Assembly: GCA_026826555.1 (NCBI GenBank)
Contig: JAKSZT010038899.1
Span: forward strand, 820,791 to 884,790
Reading direction: 5' to 3'
Length of the DNA stretch: 64,000 bases
Source: Tolypeutes matacus
Taxonomy: Eukaryota; Chordata; Mammalia; Cingulata; Chlamyphoridae
A model generated the notes under the pieces. The model was not told the origin of the DNA. It saw only the letters and a list, made by a program, of their open reading frames with translations, and ran no database searches. The number at the start of each line of letters is the position of its first letter. Position 1 is the stretch's first letter. Of the stretch, positions 23,877-36,110 are shown piece after piece. The position numbers and the translations under genes are program-made.

Positions 23877-26550
23877 GGGTAAAAATCAAAATTTTCACAA
23901 TACATACCAATATTTGTAAAATAATATATAAATATATATGCATATATGTGCATTTGCTTACAAAAATGTTATTTATATATGTATATATATTTTAAGAGTT
24001 GCTTAGATTACCTAAAATATTACCCAGAACCTACCGGGATTCACATGTTCCCCACTACCCACACCTCCCACCATATCCCACACAAACATCTCACACAAGT
24101 TTGGCCCATCACCCTCAATGGACTTACACATCCTGGGACCTTGCCATCAACCATAGACCACAGTTCACATCGTACACCACACTCTCTCCCACACAGTTCT
24201 GGATGGTGTGTGCTGATTTAAAATGGCCTACATCCGTTGTCACAACGGCATTCGGGACAACCTCCAAATCCTGAAAAAGCCCCTGTATTTCAACTGCACA
24301 TACCTCCCTGCCCCGAAAGTGTCCAGAGGCCACCGGCTCCACCTCACTGTTATAATTCTTTCCATTGCTAAAATCACTATATGTGTACAACAGAACACCA
24401 TCAAGTCCATTCTAGTCCATAGTTCCTCCCCCAATCCTGAGGGGAGTGGGATGGTGATGTCCACTCCACCTCCAAGTGAGAGAGGGATTATATCCCATAG
24501 ATATGGTGGGTGGGATGATCATGCCTGCAACTGCAGGTCCTCTCCATTCCCTGGGATGGCCGTTGCCCATCGTTGTCTCCTCGCCAGGTGACTTGGATGA
24601 ATCCATTGAGCTGTAGGGTAGGAGTTGCACCTCCACCGAGATTCCACGCACTCCTGGCACATAGGTAGGCCAGAGGCTCCAGTCTCTGGAAGTATACCTA
24701 AAAACTTCTGCATCACATATAGGTTTGAATAGAAGGGACTGATGAACCATGTGCAGGGAGGACTTATTTGAGTCTAATTCTGTCACTCTCAGGAGCACAG
24801 ATTCCAAAATAGAGCCCATTGATAAGGTGTCAGTCTCTGGGGCTATCCCCCCTTATATAGGGCCTCGGTGTCTCAAGAGCTCTCTGGAGCCCCTCTGTGT
24901 GAGGTGATATGCACTTTGATCTTCTATGGGCTCCTACTGAGGTGTGCGTCAGCATTACCTCTGGGATGACCTCCCGACCCTCTTTGAAGTCTCTTAACCA
25001 CTTGAACTCATTTGTCTTTATCTTTTCCCCCTTTTATTCAAGGTCTTTTTCCAATTGTGTTGCCAGTTAGCACTTGGTATTAATCCCTCGTTGCCAGGGA
25101 GGCTCATCCCAAGGAGCCACGTCCCACGTTGGGGGGACAGTAAAGCACTAATATGCTGAGTTTGGCTTAGAGAGAGGCCACATTTGAGCAACAAGGAGGC
25201 TCTCAGGTGCAATCCTTAGGCACCCCATAATAGTAAGCTAAGTTTCAGTTACAAGAGCAAAGACTCATAAGGGTAGTCATCAATAAAAAGAACTCATCAG
25301 TGGGCCATCCTCTTTTGACGGACACTGTCCCTGCACTCAGAGGACTGTTGCTGCTCCCTTGGAGAATGTGGCAGAGTTCTCCAGGCTAGGAATTCAGATT
25401 CCCTCATTTATTGAGTGATTGTCCACCCACCGTGCCATGCCCCATCCTTTGATCTTTTGAACAATTTTGTATATCTTTCATGTATATTCCAATGAACTTA
25501 CTCACATGAATCCCCTCTCCCAGGCACTCACCACCAATAATCCCCTGAAGTACCCATTGTAACCCTTCTGTGATCTAAATCTTCTATGAATGTGTAGTTC
25601 ATAAAATAATCAAATACACTTAATAGGATAAAGAAACAACAATGATAAGCTTACATGCAAGAGATAAACATAAGGAAACTCAAGAAAAACCAACAAACAA
25701 ACAAAAACAAACCAACAATCAAGCAAAAAACAAAACAAAACTAAATATAATTAGCAGATTGGGACATTCAAAAAAATGGTGAAAAAAGCAAAAGAAATGC
25801 CTTTAAAATATATATATATATATATTCTTTTTTTCCTTTTATCACTGTGTTATCGGATGTTCGGTGTGCTGGGACACCGTCCCCCTCTCAATCCCCATTG
25901 TCTCCCAAATTTTCATTTAATTTTCAAAGAAGTTTTAGGTCACACCAAAGTCACACACAGAGTACCAGAGACTCCCAGATACCAAATCACACCCCCCTTC
26001 CCCACCCCATATTAAACCGCCCCCCCTCTTGTTTGGATGTTAGCATTGTTATAACTGTTATACAGATAGCAAAATATAGCAATTATACATTGTCAATGAT
26101 TTACTGTATTGTTTACAATTTAGATGATACAGTTTAATAAGTTTTGATGATATTTACCATGTCCTATGTCCATTATTGCAAAGTAATGAAAAACCTTTCC
26201 CATGACCACTAAATACCCCATTAGATCTTAACTGTCCCTTCCTCCTCACCCCGCTGGGGCATAAGACACTGCCCTGTCTTGAATCATGGAATGTCAAGAT
26301 TCATAGTTACATGCCCTGGGTATTTGAACCTGCCCTTCCAAATCTACACTCCTGTCATTGCTGCACCACCAAATTCAGGAATATCACTACATAACTGTCC
26401 AATCCTTCAATATGCAACTATTCTCTATCCCTTTACTATAGATTGTGTCCATATGGGTGAAGTCTCAGAGCCTGCTCTTCACTTTCTCTCCCAAATTAAC
26501 CTATCTTTCAGACTACGGTTCTCAGAGACTGCTCACTTTCCTCTGTTCAA
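23877..26550 (-). mobile_element. Long bipartite L1 3' UTR (~2.7 kb)
   Basis: Distal module 23877-25680, linker with repeated AACAAAC units (25690-25740) and a (TA)n tract (25810-25825), then the proximal module to about 26550 (GGTGTGCTGGGACACCG at 25863; GGTATTTGAACCTGCCC near 26320). No U4 fragment at the site carrying it elsewhere: 25065-25090 reads GTTAGCACTTGGTATTAATC without interruption. Open frames here (e.g. 24412-24819 minus) are not protein genes. Confidence 0.7.
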
Positions 26551-29500
26551 ATCAGTGAGGTCATATATTGTTCACTCATCAGTGCCTGGCTTGCTTCACT
26601 CAACATAAGGTCTTCAAGATTCATCCACATTATTCCATGTGTTAGCACTTAATTCCTTCTTACAGCTGAGTAATATTCCATTGTATGTATGTACCACATT
26701 CTGCTTATCCATTCGTCTGTTGATGGGCACGGGGCTGATTCCAACTTTTGGTAATGGTGAACAATGCGGCTATGAACATTGGTGTGCATATATCTGTTTG
26801 TGTCTTTGCTTTCAGTTCTTCTGGGTATATACCCAGCAGTGGAATTGCTGGATCATATGGAAGATCTATTGCTAGTTTTCTGAGGAACCGCCAAACTGTC
26901 CTCCATTGTGGCTGGATCATACCACAGTCCCACCAGCAGTGGATGAGGGTTCCTATTCCTCCACATTCTCTCCAACATTTAGTGTCTCCTGTTTTTTTAA
27001 TAGCTGCCATTCTGATGCCTGTAAGATGGTATCTCATAGTAGTTTTGATTTGCATTTCCCCGATAGCAAGCGATGTTGAGCATTTTTTCATGTGCTTTTT
27101 AGCCATTTGTATTTCTTCCTTGCAGAAGTGTCTTTTCAAGTCACTTGCCCATTTTTAAAATAGGTTGTTTGTCCTTTTATTTTCAAGGTGTAGGATTTCT
27201 TTATATATGCAGGATATTGGGCTCCTATCAGATAAATGTTTGCCAAATATTTTCTCCCATTGGGTAGGCTGCCTTTTCATTTTCTTAATAACATCCTTTG
27301 AGGTGCAGAAGTTTTTAATTTTGATGAGATTCCATTTATCTATTTCTTTTCTTGCTGCTCATGCTTTGGCTGTGAAGTTCATGAAACCATTTCCTAGTAC
27401 AAGGTACTGTAGATGCTTCCCTACATTATCTTCCAAGGTCTTAATGGTTTTGGCTCTTATATTTAGATCTTTGTTCCATCTTGTGTTGATTTTTGTATAA
27501 GGTGTGAGATGGTATTCTTCTCTCATTCTTTTGGATATGGATATCCAGTTCTCCAAGCACCACTTGTTAAGGAGATCATTCTCTCCCAACTGAGTGCATT
27601 TTGTGGCCTTGTTAAATATCAGATAACTGTATATATGAGGATCTATATCAGAACTCTCAATTTGGTTCCATTGGTCAGTAGGTCTATCCTTGTGACAATA
27701 ACACACAGTATTGATCACTGTAGATTTTTAGTATGTTTTAAAGTTAGGTAGCATGATACCTCCAACTTCATTTTTCTTTTTCAATATGTCTTTGGCAATT
27801 CGGGGCCTTTGCCTTTCCAAATATATTTTGTGGTTAGTTTTTCCAGTTCCTTAAAAAATACAGTGTAGACTTTTTTTTGGGATTGCATTAAATCTTTATA
27901 TTAGTTTGGGTAAGATAGATATCTTTATGATGTTTAGTCTTCCTATCCATGAACAGGGAATATTTTTCCATTTCTTTAAGTCTTCTTTAATTTCCCTTAA
28001 CAGTGTTGTGTAGTTTTCTGTATATAAGTCCTTTACATCTTTAATTAAATTTATTCCTAAGTATTTGTATCTTTTAGTTACTATTGTAAATGGTATTTTT
28101 TTTCCTGATTTCCTCCTCAGTTTGCTCGTTATTGCTGTATAGAAATGCTACTGAATTTTGAGCATTGATCTTATAGCCTGAAACATTACTGAACTGCTTT
28201 ATAAGTTCTAGAATCCTTGTTGTAGATTTCTCAGGGCTTTCTAGGTATAGGATCATGTCATCTGCAAATAATGAAATTTTTACTTCTTTTCCAATCTGGA
28301 TGCCTTTTATGTCTTTTTCTTGTCTCAGTGCTCACGCAAGTACTTCTAAGACAATGTTAAATAGGAGTGGTGATAGTGGGCATCTTTGTCTAGTTCCTGA
28401 TCTCAGAGGGAAGGCTTAGGATTTCACCACTGAAAATGTGTTAGCTTTGAGTTTTTCATTCATACCCTTTATCATTTTCAGAAAGTTTCCGTCTATTCCT
28501 AACTTTTGTAGTGTTTTAACGTGGAAAGAGTGCTGTATTTTGTCGAATGCTTTTTCTTCATCTATAGAGATGATCATGTGATTTTTTTCTTTCAATCTCT
28601 TTATGTGGTATATTACATTGATTGATTTTCTTATATAGAACCATCCTTGCATACCCTGGATGAAACCCTCTTGGTCACGGTGTATAATCCGTTTGATATG
28701 TTGTTGAATGTGATTAGAAAGTATTCTGTTGAGGATTTTACCATTTATGTTCATTAGAGAAATTGGTGTGTTATTTTCCTATCTTGTGTTATATTTATTT
28801 GGTGTTGGTATTAGGGTAATCTTGGCATCATAGAATGAGTTAGGCAAAATTACTTCTACTTCTATTTTTGGAAGAGCTTAAGTAGAATTGGTGTTATCTC
28901 TTTCCAGAATGTTTGGTAAAATTCAGCTGTGAAGCCATCTGGCCCTGGGCTCTTCTTAGTTGTGAGGTTTTTGATGACTGAGTCTATCTCGTTACTTGTA
29001 ATTGGACTGCTGAGTTCATCTATTTCTTCTTTCATCAATGTAGGCTGTTCATGGCTTTCTAGAAATTTGTCCATTTCCTCTAAATTATCATTCTTGTTGG
29101 CATATTATTTTTCAAAGTATCCTCTTATGATACTCTTTATTTCTGTGGGGTCAGTAATGATATCCCCTTACTCATTCCTTATTTTATGTATTTTAATCTG
29201 TTCTCTCTTTTTTTTTTTTTTTTTTGTTAGTCTGGCTAAGGGTTTGTCAATTTTATTGAAATTCTCAAAGAACCAGGTTTTGTTTTTGTTTATTGTTTCC
29301 AGTGCTTTCTTGTTGTCTATTTCATTTAGTTCTGCTCTAATCTTTGTTATTTCCTTCTTTCTACTTCCTTTAGGTTTAGTTTGTTGTTGTTTTTCCAATT
29401 CATGAAAGTGTGCAGTTAGGTCTTCAATTTTAGCCCTTTCTTCTTTTTTAATATATGAATTTATGGCTATGAAATTCCCTTTCAGGACTGCTTTTGCTGC

Positions 29501-30364
29501 ATCCCATATGTTTTGATATGTTGTTTTCTCATTTTCATTTGTTTCTATGTAATTACTGATGTCTTTTGAGATTTCCTCTTTGACCCACAGTTTGTCTAAG
29601 AGTGTTTTGCTTAACTTCTATATCCTTGTGCCTAACCTGTTTCTCTAGCCCTTAGTGATTTCCAATTTCATTCCGTTGTGATCAGAGAAATTACTTTGTA
29701 TAATCTCAATCTTTCTGAATTCATTGAGAGATGTTCTGTGGCCTAGCATGTGGTCTATTTTGGAGTATGTTCCATGAGCCCTAGAGAAGAATGTAAATCC
29801 TGCTGTATTTGGGTGTAGTGTTCTGTATATGTCTATTAAGTCTTGTTCTTCTAATGTATTGTTGAGCGCCTTTGTTTCATTATTGATTCTCCATCTAGAT
29901 TTTCTGTCTAATGATGATAGTGGTGTGTTGAAGTCCCCTGCTATAATTGTAGAGGCATTTATTTCTCCTCTTAATTTTTCCAGAGTTTGCCACACGTATA
30001 TTGAGGCACCACGATTAGGTGCATAAATGTTGATGATTGTTCTCTCTTCTTGAGAAATTACTCCTTTTACTAATATGCAGTGTCCATCTTTGACTCTTAC
30101 AATAGTTTTGCATTAAAGTCTATTTTGTCTGATATTAGAATAGCTACCCCTGCCTTTTTTGTCTATTTTTCCTTTTAAAATGATTTTCCAGCCATTCATT
30201 TTCAGCTTCCTTGAATCCCTGGGTTGAAGGTGGGTTTCTTGTAGACAGCATATAGATGGATCATATTTTCTTATCCATTCTGCCAATCTGTGTCTCTTGA
30301 TTGGTGAATTTAATCCATTAACATTCAGCGTTATTACTTGTAACGAATTTCTTACTTCAGCCAT
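26550..30364 (-). pseudogene. L1 ORF2 relic, most complete in window
   Basis: Starts MAEVRNSLQVITLNVNGLNS at 30364 with CCLQETHLQPRDS (endonuclease). Next pieces: IIAGDFNTPLSSLDRKSR and SKIDHMLGHRTSLNEF (29645-29995), [16 protein letters not shown] (28862-29074), [20 protein letters not shown] (28416-28754). The RT box FADD is intact at 28257-28268, followed by [20 protein letters not shown]. The C-terminal region lies at 26705-27139 ([19 protein letters not shown]). Breaks between these pieces make it inactive, although the catalytic motif itself survives. Confidence 0.88.
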
Positions 30365-30599
30365 TTTTTCTTTGTGTTAATCTATGTCATATGTTGTTTT
30401 CTTTCTCTTTTTGTCTTTTCAGTTGTTTTTAAACTCTCCTCCAACTCTCTCTCCCTTGTTTTTTTCCTTTCAACTTCTAGAGATTCCTTTAGCATTTTGT
30501 GAAGTGCTGGTTTCTTATTGACATACTCTCTTAATTACTGTTTATCTGTGAATATTTTGATCTCTCCATCATTTTTGAATGCCAATTTTGCTGGTTAGA

Positions 30600-31420
30600 G
30601 AATTTGTGGCTGGAAGTTTTTTTCTTTTAGTGTTTTGACTATGTCATACCACTGTCTTCTTGCCTCCATGGTTTCAACTGAGAAATCAGCACTTTATCTT
30701 ATTGTGCTTCCCTTGTATGTGATGGTTCTCTTTTCTCTTGCTGCCTTGAGTATTTTCTCTTTGTCTTGAGCATTGGATATTTTGACAAGTATATGTCTTG
30801 GAGTTGGCCCGTTGGCATTTATACTATTTGGGATGCACTGTGCTTCCTTGATCTGCACGTCCATCTCTCTCAATAGGGTTAGGAAGTTTTCAGCCATTAT
30901 TTCCTTCAACACTCCTTCTGTTCCCTTTCCCTTATCTTCTTCTTCTGGGATGCCCATAATGCGTATGTTTGTGTGTTTTGTATTATTGGTTAATTCCCTG
31001 AGTCCATGCTGGATTTTTTCTATCTTTTTGTCTATCTGTTCTACTATCTCCTTGATTTCAGCTGTATTGTCTTCCATATCACTAATTCTTTCCCCTGCCT
31101 GCTCAAATCTGCTGTTATGTGAATCCAGCGTCTTTTTCATTTCTTGGATTTTGCCATTGTTCACCATCATATCCATTATGTTTTTAGGCATGTTTGCAAT
31201 TTCTTCAGCATGTTCTCCCAGTGTCTTCTTTATATACTTAATCTCTTCTTTCACTTCTTTAAGTTGGTCCCTGATATTTGTTTGGATAGCTTTCATTAGT
31301 TGTTTGATGTTCTTCATCGCTTCCTGGTTTTATTTTGTTGATTGGAGTGGATCATATTTTCCTGTTTCTCAGAGTCATTTGTATTTTTTTGTTGCCCTCT
31401 GGTCATCATATTATCTTGTT
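30600..31420 (-). pseudogene. L1 ORF1 relic (RNA chaperone)
   Basis: The open portion 31317-30694 encodes 207 residues: a heptad-rich coiled coil from about residue 5 to 110 (IKQLMKAIQTNIRDQLKEVK, IVEQIDKKIEKIQHGLRELT), then the RRM-like start HTNIRIMGIPEEEDKGKGTE and the domain to KRTITYKGSTIR. A stop interrupts the frame after GSTIR, before the conserved WYDI segment (remnant near 30640). Upstream of Met31317 the same frame has a TAA nine or so codons back, so the real N-terminus was longer. The long plus-strand frame at 30773-31489 is its antisense shadow. Confidence 0.85.
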
Positions 31421-33790
31421 GGATTTTTTCAGTTGATTAGCTTTTCTCTATGCTCTAGAGTTTTATTTAGCTGGTGGTTCTGTGAGTGAGTTAAGTTTTC
31501 TCTTTGGCACTTTTTCTTCCTTTTTTATTTCCTGGCTTCTTTATATTTTCCCTTGAAGGCAAAAGATTAGGCCCAGAGGAATCAAAATATGTAAGGGAGG
31601 CATCAGGATAATAGTAACAGTGATAAAAGTTAGAAGAGGGGCCAAATGAGACTTAATGAGATGAATATTTAACTTGTGTATGCAGTGTAGAGTAATAGGA
31701 AAAAAAGTGGAATTCCTACAATGGATTGGGAAAACAAATGGAGGAAAATATATATCGTGATTTAGAAGGCTAGAATTATGAAGAGGGAGAGAAATAGTAA
31801 AGAAAGGGCTGAAAGAAAAAAGTTAATACTAATTTAAAAAAAAAGAAGAAAGCAAAACAGATGGAATAGAAATTGACACCCTTAAGTTGTGGGCCTATGA
31901 AAAAATGTTGTATCTAAGAGCCACAACAGAAAGCAGAAGGCAGAAAGATGAAGGAAGGATAAGTGATAGTTTGGAATACAAAATCAATATAGACAGTGAG
32001 TGGGAAATTACTGAAGAAGGAGCACAGAAAAGAAGCAACAAGCTAGGAGTACCTAATTTAAAAAAATGAAAGGAAAAAAAGGGGGGAGGAAAGAGGAAAG
32101 AAAAGCAAGAGACCAGAAATAAACAGAGAAAAATCAAAGATCCACACAGGCAAGAAGTCAAACAGAGCTAAGGAAGGTCAATGATTCCCCTAAGGCCCAC
32201 GTGGTTCCTCTCTCTTTCTGTTTGTGTTTATCAATCAATTTTCCACAGGGTTCTATATGTAGGTGCTGAAACAGCTTTTAGCTATTAAATTAAATTAAAG
32301 ATAATTTATTTTTCATTTATTGAAGTGATCTTCTCACTTTTTTTTTTTTTTTGGTCGAAATGCAGGACCCAAAATAGTTCCTCCTCTAGACAAACCCCCT
32401 TACAGAAGGGACCCTAGTTGGGCTCGTGGAAATTAATCAAGCATGTCCCACTTCCTGGACTCCCCAGGGTAGCTGTAGCTCTGATGTTAGTCAGTGCAGA
32501 ATGCTAAAGACAGCCAACTCTGCCCCTTCTGGAGCCGAGCACCAGTGTCACCAGTTGCTATGTAAATCAGTTTGACTCTGCAGATTTGCATCTCCTCTCA
32601 GCCTGATGCTGCCTCAGGTTGGCTTATCTACTCCCCAAAGCTATGGGGCATTCCAGGCAGCCAGATCGATGGCAAAAAAATAAAAATAAAAAATTCCCTT
32701 CCCTGTCCTCCAACAGAACCCTCCCTCTTTTGGGGAGTGGCCCCTCTTCCGGGCTTTGTGGTGGCCTGGGGCTTATCCCTGGGCAGCTAAGCAAATCAAC
32801 TCCCTCCCCTGAACAGAATCACCCCTCCCATCCACTGCATGCCTATTCACTCTGGCTGTTCTGTTCACCCAAGGTCCAAGGGGCTCCAGGCAGCCAGATC
32901 CCCAGAAAATAAAACTTTCTCATCCCACTTATGGCTCCAAATGGAGCCATATTTTTCTCCCTAACTGTGGGGCTCAGCCGTCCATGCCAACAACCACTGG
33001 CAGGCTTAAAATTCATGAATCTCTACCATTCTGTCCACGCCATTGATCCATGCAGATAGATGTCCCAAGTTTCTCATTCCACACCTGCACAGCATAGACC
33101 CCCGGGCAGGACCCCATCCACAATCCACCTTGCTCTGGGAGCTTGCACTGTGTGCCCTCCTATGCAAACCGGGGGAGCAGCAACAATGGGGGAGCAGGGG
33201 GAGGGGGCCTGATCCCACATCCCTCAGTCCCTTCCCGCCCCCCATCCACCAGCACAATGGAGCCAGGCTCATGCCTGATTCGCGGCTGCTCTCTTTTGTG
33301 AGCACAGCAGGTCTGAGGCTCCTTCCACAGAGAATGAATGAATCAGATATCTGAGACCCACGCTTCCACAAGCACCTGGTCCAGCACCAGGTAGGACCAA
33401 GCCTTGACAGCAGAGGGAACTGAAGGGTGTATGGCGCCTTTGGGGACAGGGGACTCAAAGCCATGGGACAGCTGCCACTCTGGCTCTACAACCCAGCACC
33501 TACCTTCTCACTCTTGGCTCCATCACGCACCGCCTCATATTCCCCAGGCCCTCTGCCTCCTCCTCACATTTCCATCATCTCCTGCCTCAGCTGGCCTCGA
33601 GCTCTAGCTCCACAGAGCACCCCAGGTCTTGGAGTCTGGAAACCAGCCACTGCCTCTGTCTCCACTTGCCACCTGGAGGAGGGACCCCTTCCCTGGTCAA
33701 TGCCACTGGCTTGAGGCAGCTGGACCAACATTATACTTTTAAACTTCACAAAAATCTGCCAATGTATTGAAGAGACTGTCAAACAGAGCT
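31420..33790 (-). promoter_or_regulatory. L1 5' UTR / promoter region (decayed)
   Basis: The ~2.4 kb upstream of ORF1. Next to ORF1 is a ~550 base tract (31580-32140) that is purine-rich on the plus strand, hence pyrimidine-rich in L1 sense. Farther out, 32340-33780 is GC-richer with many CCTCCC/CAGCC motifs, as expected for an L1 internal promoter region. It is assigned by position between ORF1 and the flank; no initiation site can be fixed. Plus-strand and minus-strand frames here (e.g. 33006-33464) have no protein similarity I recognise. Confidence 0.6.
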
Positions 33791-33905
33791 TTGCCTCTTA
33801 TAAGCATTTGAGTGGAAGATATTTTGCATATTTCTATTGCCAATTCATATCGAGAACTATCAATGCCCTCTTGGTCATTTGATATGGTCATTAATATTTT
33901 ATTTT
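33790..33905. other. Short spacer between two L1s
   Basis: Ordinary AT-rich sequence between the estimated 5' end of the large L1 and the poly(T) of the next insertion. Nothing recognised. Confidence 0.4.
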
Positions 33906-34019
33906 TTTCTCTTTTTTTTTTTATTATGGGTAAAAATCAAAATTCTCACAATACATACAAACATTTGCAAAATGAGATAAATATATATATGCATATATGT
34001 GTATTCGCTCACAAAAATG

Positions 34020-34020
<1 letters not shown>

Positions 34021-34054
<34 letters not shown>
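34021..34054. repeat. (TA)n microsatellite
   Basis: Uninterrupted TA dinucleotides, about 17 units, within the L1 3' UTR. Shorter TA tracts occupy the equivalent spot at 16508, 23976 and 62302, so this copy has expanded. Confidence 0.9.
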
Positions 34055-34062
<8 letters not shown>

Positions 34063-35150
34063 TTTTAAGAGGTGCTTAGATTACACAAAATGTTACATGG
34101 AACCCACTGGGATTCCCATGTTGCCCACCTCCCACACCTCTCACCACATCCCACACAAACATCTCCCACAGTGTGGCCCACCACCCTCAATGAACTTACA
34201 CATCCTGGAGCCTTGCCACCAACCATAGACCACAGTTCACACTGTAGACCACAATCTCTCCCACTCAGTTCTGAGTGGTGTGTACTGATTTAAAATGGCC
34301 TACACCCATTGCCACAACAGTACTCAGGATAACCTCCAACTCCCAAAGAAGCCCCTGTATTTCAACTGTTCATCCCCTCCCTACCCCAAAAGTGTCAAAT
34401 GGCCACAGGCTCCACCTCATTGTTATAATTTCTTGCATTGCAAGAATCACCATATGTGAACAAGAGAATACCATCAAGTCCACTCTAGTCCATAGTTCTT
34501 CCCCCAATCCTGAGGGGACTGGGATGGTGATGTCCACTCCAACTCCAAGTGAGAGAGGGCTTATATCCCATGGATATGGTGGGTGGGATGATCCTGCCTG
34601 CAGATGCAGGCCCTCTCCATTCCCTGGGATGGCCATTTCCCATCATTGTCTCCTCACCAGGTGACTTGGATGAGTCCATTGAGCTGTAGGGTAGGAGTTG
34701 CAGCTCCACCTAGATTTCATGCACACCTGGCACATAGGTAGGCGGGAGGCTCCAGTCTCTGGAAGTATACCTAAAAACTCCAGCATCACATATAGGTTTG
34801 AATAGAAGGGACTGGTGAACCATGTGCAGGGAGGACTTATTTGAGTCTAATTCTGTCACTCTCAGGAGCACAGATTCCAAAAGAGAACCCACTGATAAGG
34901 CATCAGTATCTGGGGCTATCCCCCCTTATATAGGACCAGGGTGTCTCCGGAGCTCTCAGGAACCCCACTGAGTGGGGTGATAGGCACTTAGATGTTCTAT
35001 GAGCTCCTACTGAGGTGTGCATAAGAGTTACCTCTGGGATGACCTCCCGACTCTCTTTGAAGTCTCTTAGCCACTTGAACTCATTTGTCTTTACCATTTC
35101 CCCCTTTTATTCAAGGTCTTTTTCCAGTTGTGTTGCCAGTTGGCACTTGG

Positions 35151-35202
35151 GAAAAGTTTTCAATTAGCAATAATCGTGCCTCGGATAAACCTCATTGGCT
35201 AT
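35151..35202 (-). pseudogene. RNU4: U4 snRNA fragment at the 5' edge of an L1 copy
   Basis: Reverse complement of U4 from GCCAATGAGGTTTATCCGAG to AACTTTTCC, directly joined to the L1 sequence CAAGTGCCAACTGGCAACAC exactly as at 17737. It shares the base A in GAGGCACGATT with the 17.7 kb copy, where the canonical U4 I know has G. The missing 5' 23 bases reflect truncation of the L1 insertion and not of U4 itself. Confidence 0.9.
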
Positions 35203-35700
35203 TTTGCCTGCTTTTTAAACCATTAATTATTCCACCCCTTTACCAGTGGCATGAGAGAAGTCCCAGTTGTTTGTGGTTTTGATTGATTACCCCACCTATC
35301 AATTTCCCAGGTGGGCCCAATGTTAATGTCCCTGGAGAATATCCAGGGCTTCTCCTGGGAATCTTATTCTGGAAAGCACAAATCTCACAAGGGTCTTCCA
35401 GCAGTCATCTTGGGGGTATCAATTACACAGTGCTAAAGTATTCACCATGTACTCTTTAAAAACCTCTATAGAGTCATGCTTGAGTTGAAGCAGAATTTTT
35501 TTTTTTTGCTTGAATGAGGGTGCATTTAAATGCATAGCCAGATGAAAGGCTTTCAGTACTTGTACATGAATCAGTGTGAATGGCAGAAATAGAGATCTTT
35601 TTCTCTGAAGTAAAGATTAGGTTAGCACATTTGATTTCTGCCTGCAATCTTTTTTTTATATATATAACTTCCTTGTCCAAGCCTTTCTCTCTCTCTCTCT
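35203..35700. other. Unique-looking sequence
   Basis: No gene or known repeat recognised. It ends in a (TC)n tract at 35686-35702 next to a SINE. Confidence 0.4.
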
Positions 35701-35702
35701 CT

Positions 35703-35790
35703 TTTTAATTGTAGGAGGTACTAGTGATTGAACCCAAGACCTCATACATGGGAAGCAGGCACACAACCACTGAGCTACACCCATTCCTTC
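35703..35790 (-). mobile_element. tRNA-derived SINE (DAS-like), reverse
   Basis: Reads TAGTGATTGAACCCAAGACC and GGGAAGCAGGCACACAACCA on the plus strand, the reverse complement of a B-box region (GGTTCAATC) and an A-box region (GTAGCTCAGTGGTT). Preceded by T-rich and (TC)n sequence corresponding to the element's tail. Confidence 0.7.
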
Positions 35791-35914
35791 TTTTCTCATT
35801 TTAATTAATTCTAAATTGTATTTGTAATAGTGTCAATTTATTATTCCTGTTTTCACAGAAGACATGAATAAAGAAGTTGTGCAAAGTTAATAATCCACAA
35901 AATATTAATTAATT

Positions 35915-36110
35915 ACTTAATTCATTTATTCAACAAATATTTTTGGGTTATTGGTAGGTAACAATCACAGTATACATAACAGACATATATTGACAAACAG
36001 ATAGAAAGGATGCTGTCTTCACAGAACATAATTGTTTGGAGCAGACAGATGATAAGCAAAATATCACACATATAATATTATATCATGAGGGATACATTTT
36101 ATTTTAGCAG
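35915..36110 (+). repeat. L2-like fossil repeat
   Basis: AATTCATTTATTCAACAAAT at 35918 is the classic L2 3' phrase; 'gatgctgtcttcacagaaca' and 'gcagacagatgataagcaaa' follow in the expected order (supply/attack phrase, then 'agacaataa'). Confidence 0.55.

Larger units (their letters stand above)
23813..33790 (-). mobile_element. Nearly full-length L1 (~10 kb), inactivated
   Basis: In element order (right to left): 5' UTR about 33790-31330, ORF1 relic 31400-30600, ORF2 relic 30364-26550, proximal 3' UTR 26550-25826, A-rich linker 25825-25680, distal 3' UTR to 23877, and the patterned tail. Both ORFs contain stops and shifts. It is the most complete L1 in the window and serves as the reference for its architecture. 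No target-site duplication was found by eye, so the 5' end at ~33790 is an estimate from loss of GC-rich 5' UTR sequence. Confidence 0.8.
33909..35202 (-). mobile_element. L1 distal 3' UTR copy truncated inside U4
   Basis: Starts in poly(T), then GGTAAAAATCAAAATTCTCA (33930), a (TA)n tract (34021-34054), and follows the 16.4 kb copy with very few differences to GTTGCCAGTTGGCACTTGGG (35134-35153). There it continues into U4 in the L1 sense direction and stops after 52 bases. The flank beyond 35202 is not L1. No clean target duplication was seen. Low divergence suggests one of the youngest insertions here. Confidence 0.8.

Noticed and set aside
28929..29405. 158-codon plus-strand membrane-like ORF
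   Set aside because: Antisense of L1 ORF2; apparent membrane segments come from the complement of A-rich coding sequence.
30773..31489. 238-codon plus-strand ORF, longest in the window
   Set aside because: It is exactly antisense to the L1 ORF1 coiled-coil region; its leucine/serine-rich content is the complement of Lys/Glu-rich codons.
33006..33464. 152-codon minus-strand ORF in GC-rich sequence
   Set aside because: Lies within the L1 5' UTR, with no recognisable domain and another long frame on the opposite strand.
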